Assembly: GCA_030754475.1 (NCBI GenBank)
Contig: JASMAE010000359.1
Coordinates: forward strand, 1-7,133
DNA from: Rhodospirillales bacterium
GTDB lineage: Bacteria > Pseudomonadota > Alphaproteobacteria > Rhodospirillales > JASLLV01
Reading direction: 5' to 3'
DNA length: 7,133 bases
Part shown: positions 1-4,693 of the stretch, in pieces
Layout: every line of letters starts with the position of its first letter
Numbering within the stretch: the stretch's first letter is position 1
Made by a program: the position numbers and the translations under genes
Notes under the pieces: model-generated
The model's input: the letters and a program-made list of their open reading frames with translations, nothing else
Database searches by the model: none
What the model was told of the DNA's origin: nothing

Positions 1-563
1 GCGAGATCATCGACGCCGACGACCACTTGGTCGGGCGCGTCGCCCGCGGCGACGCCGGCGCCTGGCCGATGCTCGTTGAGCGGCATCTGGGCGCGGTTGT
101 CGGCTTCGCCTGCACCGTGCTCGGCGACCGCTCGGAAGCCGAGGACATCGCCCAGGAGACCTTCGTCCGCCTCATGCGCAAGGCGCCCGACTGGCGCCCC
201 GGCGGTGCGAAGCTCCGGACCTGGCTCTTTCGGGTGGCGACGAATTTGAGCACCGACCGATGGCGCAAGGCACGGCGCGCGCGTCAGGACTGGAGGGTGC
301 CCCCAAGCCCCGACGATTTCGGCGAGGGCGACGTGATCCGCCCGCTCGACCAGGCCCGCGCCGTTCGCAGCGCGCTTCGCGCGCTCCCTGAACGCCAGCG
401 TGTGGCGATCGCGCTGGTCCACTACCGCGGCCTCGCGAACCGTGAGGCCGCGGATATCCTTGGTGTCAGCGTGGATGCGCTGGAGTCCCTGTTGGCCAGG
501 GGGCGCCGCGCGATCCGGCGCGAACTCGGCCACTTGGTTTCCGAGCTTCTAGGAGAGCGGTAA
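1..563 (+). CDS. ECF-family RNA polymerase sigma factor, 5'-truncated by the window edge
   Basis: This is an alternative (extracytoplasmic function) sigma factor that directs RNA polymerase to a stress or envelope regulon. The frame is open to the window edge (first whole codon at 3), and the edge codons read EIIDADDHLVGRVARGD, the usual ECF N-terminal style. The TTG at 27 is therefore a leucine inside the gene rather than a start, and the true start lies upstream. Numbering from codon 27, region 2 spans about 14-80: a 'RSEAEDIAQETFVRL' helix, then 'KLRTWLFRVATNLSTDRWR' (core binding and -10 recognition). Region 4 spans about 113-166: 'ALPERQRVAIALVHYRGL', then the helix-turn-helix 'NREAADILGVSVDALESLLARG', which reads the -35. 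The two-domain layout without a C-terminal extension is typical of ECF factors. The stop overlaps the next start (TAATG), so the two genes are coupled. I cannot assign an ECF subgroup. The family call is very secure; the regulon is unknown. Confidence 0.95.
   Translation, partial: EIIDADDHLVGRVARGDAGAWPMLVERHLGAVVGFACTVLGDRSEAEDIAQETFVRLMRKAPDWRPGGAKLRTWLFRVATNLSTDRWRKARRARQDWRVPPSPDDFGEGDVIRPLDQARAVRSALRALPERQRVAIALVHYRGLANREAADILGVSVDALESLLARGRRAIRRELGHLVSELLGER
551..555 (+). promoter_or_regulatory. Ribosome binding site of the putative anti-sigma gene
   Basis: AGGAG lies inside the last codons of the sigma factor gene, 7 nt before the ATG at 563. With the TAATG stop/start overlap, it supports this start and coupled translation of the pair. 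Confidence 0.7.
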
Positions 564-1171
564 TGGGCGAGAACGAAAGACCCGACGGCCCCGAACTCGA
601 CCTCGACCGATTCCAGGCCATTCTCGACGCCTACGGCGCGTCCGCCGACCGCTGGCCGACCGAAGAGAGGACGCGGGCGCTTAAGCTGCTGGCCCATTCC
701 GCGGTCGCAAAGCGGATCCACGCCATCGCGAGACGCCTGGATTCGGTTCTGGACCGGGCCGCGCCGCCGCCACTCGACGCCGCGTTCGCCGAAAGGATTC
801 GCGCCCTTCCCCGGCGCAAACCCGAGCCGGCCTCGGCGCTTCGCCAATCAGCGTTCGCGCCGCTGGCCCGAATCGCGGCGGTCATTCTGGTGGGACTCGT
901 CGGCGTCGCCATCGGCCTCGCCATTCCACGCGGCGGCAGCAACGGCGGTGGTGGAGCGGAGCGCGCGGGTGCGGTCGCGAGCGCGCCCGCACCCGCGACC
1001 GCATACGTAGGCGAGATCTCGGTCGCGGATGTTCCCGTCGACGGCGTGGTTGGGGCCGACGCGCCGAACGCGGACGGCGCGCATCGACTCGGCCTGATCG
1101 ATGCGCTCGCGCCCGAGCGCGCGCCCTTCGCGGAAACCCGGGTGTCCTTGGCGGAATTCCGCCTCGAGTGA
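563..1171 (+). CDS. Single-pass membrane protein, putative anti-sigma factor
   Basis: This 202-residue protein starts at an ATG overlapping the sigma gene's TAA, with an AGGAG ribosome site at 551-555, 7 nt upstream. A cytosolic N-terminal part (about 1-98) contains 'DRFQAILDAYGASADRWP' (15-32) and a helical stretch to about residue 82. One hydrophobic segment follows at about 100-121 (LARIAAVILVGLVGVAIGLA). The remaining ~80 residues are Gly/Ala/Pro-rich at first and probably periplasmic. There is no signal peptide before the segment, so N-in/C-out topology is inferred. Proteins with a similar 'YGA..DRWP' start are common after ECF genes in Alphaproteobacteria, usually annotated as hypothetical. 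Position, coupling and topology argue for an anti-sigma factor that holds the upstream sigma at the membrane. The protein has no cysteine, so it lacks the HxxxCxxC zinc motif of ZAS anti-sigma factors. The anti-sigma role is inferred and not demonstrated by a recognised domain. Confidence 0.8.
   Translation: MGENERPDGPELDLDRFQAILDAYGASADRWPTEERTRALKLLAHSAVAKRIHAIARRLDSVLDRAAPPPLDAAFAERIRALPRRKPEPASALRQSAFAPLARIAAVILVGLVGVAIGLAIPRGGSNGGGGAERAGAVASAPAPATAYVGEISVADVPVDGVVGADAPNADGAHRLGLIDALAPERAPFAETRVSLAEFRLE
964..1003 (+). repeat. Nested inverted repeats inside the anti-sigma candidate gene
   Basis: An 11-bp perfect inverted repeat (CGCGGGTGCGG at 964-974 with CCGCACCCGCG at 987-997, 12-nt loop) overlaps a second perfect 10-bp pair (TGCGGTCGCG at 970-979 with CGCGACCGCA at 994-1003). 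The two stems share bases and cannot both form. They fall in the Ala/Pro/Gly linker after the membrane segment. There is no T-run, so this is not a classical terminator. It may simply reflect GC-rich low-complexity coding. Confidence 0.6.
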
Positions 1172-1175
1172 GCTG

Positions 1176-2591
1176 TCAGGCGCGCGCAATAACGCCGAAC
1201 AACGGCCGACCGATGCGCGCGCCCGCCGTGCCGAGAACCCGCTCGACCGCCAGGGCGAGCGCGACCAGCCGCGCGTCGTCGCCGCCGGCAGCCATCAGCT
1301 GGAGCCCGACCGGAAGACCGAGGCAGTCGCGTCCCACCGGCAACGTGATCGCGCACAGCCCGAGCAGGTTCGCGATCGAGGTGTTACGCAGCGCCCCCAT
1401 GTTGTTCTCGCGATAGGCGTCCGGGTCGCGAACCTCGTCGACGGTGGGGGGCGAGATCGGGCAGCTGGGAAACGCGATCGCGTCCACTTCGGCGAAGCGT
1501 GCGTTGACGGCTGCGCTGAGTGCCGCAAATCGGGCCCGCCGCTGGGCGTACTCGTGCGCGGGCATCCCGTCCACGTCGGCCATGCGCGCCGCCACGACCG
1601 CGTCTAAGTCGTCGAAGCGGTCGGGAAGCTCCGCCTTCAAAAACGCATTGAACTCGGCCGCCGCGAGGCCGCCCGCCTTGAAGATCGCGTAGGCGTCTGC
1701 CGCTTCGTCGAGGCGGAACGGCGCTCGGTGCGCACCGGCGGCTGAGAGCTCTGCGATGGCGTCTTCGACCGCTTCGGCGATTCCGGGCGCGCAGTCGGCC
1801 CAGAAGAAATCGTCCGCGATTCCAAGGCGGACGTCGCCAAGCGCGATTGCGGGCAAAGGCTCGGGCGCGCGCGCGCCCCGGCAGAACGCGTCGAGTTCCG
1901 GAAAGGCGAAGGCGAAATCGGCGAGCGTGCGTGCAAGATAGCCGGGCGTGTCGAACGTCGGGCTCAACGGCACCATGCCGTCGAGCGGCCAGCGCCCGGC
2001 CGTGAGCTTGAGGCCGACGCACCCGGTCATCGACGCGGGAACGCGGATCGAGCCGGCGGTGTCTGATCCGAGCGCGACGAGCGCCGAGCCCTCGGCCAAG
2101 CTGACGGCGGCGCCCGAGCTCGATCCCCCCGGCACCCGGTGGTGGTTCGCGTCCCAGGGGTTTCGCGGTGTGCCCCAGTGGGCGTTGACGCCAAGCCCGC
2201 CGAAGGCGAACTCCACCATGTGGGTCTTGCCGACGATCACCGCGCCCTGCGCGCGCAGCGCCTCGACGAGCGGGCCTTCCGCCTCCCAGCGCGCCGGAAG
2301 GCGGCGTCGGGATCCCGCGTATGTCGGCATTCCGGCGACCCCGTAGAGGTCCTTGACTGAGACCGGAATTCCCTGAAGGGGACCGTGATCGGCGCCCGAG
2401 GCAAAGTCCGCGTCAGCCTGGGCGGCAGCCGGGCGCCCCGCTTCTTCATCGAAGTGGATGTACGCTGCAAGATCGGAATCGAGGCGCGCGTGCCGGGCGC
2501 AGGCCGCATCCAAGAGGGCGTTCGAAGTCACTTCGCGGGCGCGCAAGCCCGCGGCGATGTCTGCCAGCGGCCGGTCGAGCCAATCCGTCAT
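1176..2591 (-). CDS. Amidase-signature (AS) family amidase
   Basis: This is a cytosolic amidase of the amidase-signature superfamily, hydrolysing a carboxamide to acid plus ammonia or amine. It has 471 residues, normal for the family. The Ser-cisSer-Lys triad is visible: Lys80 in 'GIPVSVKDLYGVAG', cis-Ser157 in 'PGGSSSGAA' (154-162), and nucleophile Ser181 in 'GSDTAGSIRVPAS' (175-187). The 24-residue spacing between the two serines matches known members. The oxyanion loop reads DTAGS rather than the commoner DTGGS. 'VGKTHMVEFAFGGLGVNAHWGTPRNPWD' (120-147) and 'NLLGLCAITLPVG' (408-420) are also family-typical. I chose ATG 2591, preceded on the minus strand by AAAGG (2603-2599, 7 nt away). An in-frame extension to 2714 is basic, family-unlike sequence. 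The gene stands alone, divergent from the FGase operon and convergent with the anti-sigma gene (4-bp gap). Substrate is unknown. 'GatA' would be over-annotation, since no gatB or gatC is adjacent in the window. Confidence 0.93.
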   Translation of the reverse strand: MTDWLDRPLADIAAGLRAREVTSNALLDAACARHARLDSDLAAYIHFDEEAGRPAAAQADADFASGADHGPLQGIPVSVKDLYGVAGMPTYAGSRRRLPARWEAEGPLVEALRAQGAVIVGKTHMVEFAFGGLGVNAHWGTPRNPWDANHHRVPGGSSSGAAVSLAEGSALVALGSDTAGSIRVPASMTGCVGLKLTAGRWPLDGMVPLSPTFDTPGYLARTLADFAFAFPELDAFCRGARAPEPLPAIALGDVRLGIADDFFWADCAPGIAEAVEDAIAELSAAGAHRAPFRLDEAADAYAIFKAGGLAAAEFNAFLKAELPDRFDDLDAVVAARMADVDGMPAHEYAQRRARFAALSAAVNARFAEVDAIAFPSCPISPPTVDEVRDPDAYRENNMGALRNTSIANLLGLCAITLPVGRDCLGLPVGLQLMAAGGDDARLVALALAVERVLGTAGARIGRPLFGVIARA

Positions 2592-2755
2592 GGTTGCGCC
2601 TTTGCGATTTTGGTTGCCCATCTCGTGGTACTCGGAATCGGGGCGCGCGCGCAATGCCCGGGGGCGCCGGCGCGCCTGTCCACGACTGGACGGAGGCCCG
2701 GAATTCGGGCACAAGATCGGGCCTCGTATCGGTGCGCAACCAAAGAGACGCCCCC
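2592..2755. promoter_or_regulatory. Divergent intergenic region between the amidase gene and the FGase operon
   Basis: These 164 bp separate two genes read in opposite directions, so promoters for both must lie here or inside a gene. I see no convincing -35/-10 pair. The region holds three GCAACC motifs: two on the minus strand (2597-2592 and 2617-2612, 20 bp apart, just ahead of the amidase ATG) and one on the plus strand (2736-2741, before the FGase ATG). The second and third extend to the 9-mer GCAACCAAA. A short hairpin set lies at 2694-2724. Regulatory function is inferred from position and repetition. Confidence 0.5.
2694..2724 (+). repeat. Inverted repeats upstream of the FGase gene
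   Basis: AGGCCCG at 2694-2700 can pair with CGGGCCT at 2718-2724 (7 bp, 17-nt loop) or, as GCCCG, with CGGGC at 2706-2710 (5 bp, 5-nt loop around GAATT). The two pairings exclude each other. The element ends about 31 nt before the FGase ATG and could be an operator or leader structure, but short GC stems arise easily by chance at this base composition. Confidence 0.4.
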
Positions 2756-3613
2756 ATGGCCAGGACAGTCGAGCGCGTGCTCGTCAAACGGGACCCGATC
2801 GGGAATGAGTTTCCGATGGTCTTCGATTCTCCCCACAGCGGCACGCTCTACCCCGACGATTTCGGCCACGTCGCGCCGATGGCGCGGCTGCGTAAGGCCG
2901 AGGACACGTTCATCGACGACATTTACGAACACGCCCCGGCCAAGGGCGGGCATCTGCTGGAGGCCTTGTTCCCGCGCTCGTACATCGACCCCAACCGTTC
3001 GCTCGAGGACCTGGACCCGGGTCTCCTCGACGGCGAATGGCCGGAACCCCTGGCGCCCGGCCAAAAGACGCGCATGGGGCACGGCCTGATCTGGAGCATG
3101 TGCGACGGGGCGATTCCCATGTACGACCGCAAGCTCGAGGTGGACGCGGTCAAGAGGCGGATCGACACGTTCTACAAGCCCTATCACGCGACTCTGAAGG
3201 AGGTGCTGGACGAGGTGTATGCCCGCCACGGCCACATCTGGCACGTGAACTGCCACTCCACCACGTCGATCAGCGCCCCCAACTCTCCGGAAGGCAAGGC
3301 CGGCGTTCGCCGGGCCGACTTCATCCTCGGCGACCGCGACGGCACCTGCTGCGATCCCGCGTTCACCGCCTTCGTGCAGGACGTTCTCATGGGCATGGGC
3401 TACGAGGTGAAGCTCAACGACCCCTTCAAGGGGGTCGAGTTGGTGCGGGCCTATTCCGATCCCGCGAACGCGCGCCACAGCATTCAGATCGAGATCAATC
3501 GAACCCTTTACATGGACGAAGAGACGCTGGTGCCGCACGAGGGCTACGCCGAGCTCAAGGCCAACGTCACCCGCATGATCGAAGCGATCTGCGAATACGC
3601 GACCCGAACCTGA
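2756..3613 (+). CDS. N-formylglutamate amidohydrolase (FGase) family protein
   Basis: This 285-residue cytosolic enzyme belongs to the N-formylglutamate amidohydrolase family (HutG-type deformylases), metal-dependent hydrolases that release formate from N-formyl-glutamate or related N-acyl amino acids. Landmarks in order: 'FPMVFDSPHSGTLYP' (19-33, His27), 'RKAEDTFIDDIY' (46-57, acidic), 'SYIDPNRSLEDLDPGLLDG' (75-93), 'WHVNCHSTTS' (162-171, His167), 'ILGDRDGTCCDPAFTAFV' (190-207), and 'HSIQIEINRTLYMDE' (241-255). His27, Asp50 and His167 are likely metal ligands by family analogy. Start ATG 2756 is preceded by only a weak AAAGAGA. An in-frame GTG at 2732 is possible but lacks a better ribosome site. 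It is the first gene of the four-gene plus-strand run, 43 bp before the quinone reductase gene. No hutH, hutU or hutI is in the window, so a histidine-degradation role is unsupported. It may act on another N-formyl or N-carbamoyl-type product. Confidence 0.92.
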   Translation: MARTVERVLVKRDPIGNEFPMVFDSPHSGTLYPDDFGHVAPMARLRKAEDTFIDDIYEHAPAKGGHLLEALFPRSYIDPNRSLEDLDPGLLDGEWPEPLAPGQKTRMGHGLIWSMCDGAIPMYDRKLEVDAVKRRIDTFYKPYHATLKEVLDEVYARHGHIWHVNCHSTTSISAPNSPEGKAGVRRADFILGDRDGTCCDPAFTAFVQDVLMGMGYEVKLNDPFKGVELVRAYSDPANARHSIQIEINRTLYMDEETLVPHEGYAELKANVTRMIEAICEYATRT

Positions 3614-3644
3614 CGGCCGCGGTTGCGCGCGCGAGCGATCGAAC

Positions 3645-3650
3645 GAGGAG
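3645..3650 (+). promoter_or_regulatory. Ribosome binding site of the quinone oxidoreductase gene
   Basis: GAGGAG ends 6 nt before the ATG at 3657. This is the strongest initiation signal in the operon spacers and fixes the start. Confidence 0.75.
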
Positions 3651-3656
3651 AGAACA

Positions 3657-4637
3657 ATGCGCACCGTGACGATACCGACCCACGGCGGGCCCGAGGTCAT
3701 GCAGATCGCCGACACCCCGAAGCCTGCGCCGGGGCCCGACGACATCTTGGTGCGCGTGCGCGCCGCCGGCATCAACCGCGCCGATGCGATCCAGCGGCAG
3801 GGCCAGTACCCGATGCCGCCCGGCGTCGGCAACATCCTCGGCCTCGAACTCGCGGGCGAGGTGGACTCGGTCGGCGCGAACGTGGACGAGTGGAAGCCGG
3901 GCGAGCGGGTCATGGGGCTGGTGGCCGAGGGCGCCTATGCGGAGTACGCGCGCATGGACCGGGGCCTCGCCGTTCCGATGCCCGCGGGCTGGAGCTTCGC
4001 CGAAGGCGGCGCCGTGGTCGAGGTGTTCCTGACCGCCCAGGAGACCGTCTTCGGACTCGGCGAGCTCAAGAAACGCGAGACGCTGTTGGTGCACGCCGGC
4101 GGCAGCGGGGTCGGCACCGCCGCGATCCAGATGGCCAAGCATCACGGGTCGGTCGTCTATTTCACGGCCGGCGACATCGGCAAGGTTGAGCGCCTTTTGG
4201 CGCTGGGGGCGGATGCGGGCTGGAACTACAAGACCCACGATTTCGTCGAGATGGCGTTCAACCAGTCCAAGGGCAAGGGCGTCGACGTGATCGAGGACTT
4301 CGTTGGCGCCGGCGCCTTCATGCGCAACCTCTCGCTGCTCAAGAACCGGGGGCGCTTGGTCATGGTCGGAACCATGGGCGGAAACATCGAGCCCTTCCAG
4401 ATGAACGCCATGATGCGCAAGCGGCTCCGCATCCTGGGCTTCACCCTGCGCGCACAGTCCGTGAACGAGAAGCGCGCGATCATCAAGCGGTTCCGTGAGC
4501 GCTGGCTGCCCGCGTTGGAAAGCGGCGCCATCAAGCCCATCGTGCACGCCACCTTCCCGCTCGAGCGGGTGAGCGAGGCGCACGCCATGCTGGAGAGGAA
4601 CGAGAACTTCGGAAAGATCGTGCTCACCGTCGACTGA
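3657..4637 (+). CDS. NAD(P)H:quinone oxidoreductase, zinc-free MDR family, PIG3 type
   Basis: This 326-residue cytosolic oxidoreductase of the medium-chain dehydrogenase/reductase superfamily most resembles the PIG3 (TP53I3-like) quinone reductases, which pass electrons from NADPH to quinones or related electrophiles. The N-terminal GroES-like domain (about 1-120) has 'RVRAAGINRADAIQRQGQYP' (33-52), 'LGLELAGEVDSVG' (61-73) and 'GAYAEYA' (92-98). The Rossmann domain follows, with the nucleotide loop 'HAGGSGVGTAAIQMAK' (146-161), 'GKGVDVIEDFVG' (206-217), 'MMRKRLRILGFTLRA' (252-266) and the C-terminal 'GKIVLTV' (319-325). The Cys/His zinc ligands of alcohol dehydrogenases are absent. The family's usual 'PE.F.T' segment reads 'VEVFLTA' (121-127). 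It sits between the FGase and hyuA genes, probably co-transcribed. Its link to amide hydrolysis is unclear: it may detoxify an intermediate or be a housekeeping passenger. Exact substrate is unknown. Confidence 0.93.
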   Translation: MRTVTIPTHGGPEVMQIADTPKPAPGPDDILVRVRAAGINRADAIQRQGQYPMPPGVGNILGLELAGEVDSVGANVDEWKPGERVMGLVAEGAYAEYARMDRGLAVPMPAGWSFAEGGAVVEVFLTAQETVFGLGELKKRETLLVHAGGSGVGTAAIQMAKHHGSVVYFTAGDIGKVERLLALGADAGWNYKTHDFVEMAFNQSKGKGVDVIEDFVGAGAFMRNLSLLKNRGRLVMVGTMGGNIEPFQMNAMMRKRLRILGFTLRAQSVNEKRAIIKRFRERWLPALESGAIKPIVHATFPLERVSEAHAMLERNENFGKIVLTVD

Positions 4638-4693
4638 ACCCCGGTAGCGCCCGATCCGACCCGCCCTTAACCTGCGTCCGAGCGAGAGCACCC

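Noticed and set aside
27..29. TTG as the true start of the sigma factor
   Set aside because: Upstream codons in the same frame read as normal ECF N-terminal sequence (DADDHLVGRVARGD), so this TTG is an internal leucine and the gene is cut by the window edge.
631..1356. Minus-strand 241-codon frame across the anti-sigma gene and the amidase end
   Set aside because: It overlaps two supported genes, has low-complexity Arg/Ala/Ser composition and no motif.
2592..2714. N-terminal extension of the amidase to 2714
   Set aside because: The 41 extra residues are Arg/Pro-rich, unlike amidase N-termini. ATG 2591 has an AAAGG site at proper spacing and begins a typical 'DRPLADIAAGLRAREVTS' start.
2588..3913. 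Long minus-strand open frame (441 codons) opposite the FGase and qor genes
   Set aside because: It is antisense to two well-recognised genes, rich in His/Asp/Val/Arg as expected for a mirror of GC-biased codons, and shows no family motif.
4638..4693. Possible terminator or promoter between qor and hyuA
   Set aside because: No stem followed by T-run and no convincing -35/-10 pair is visible in these 56 bases. Operon continuity is the simpler reading.
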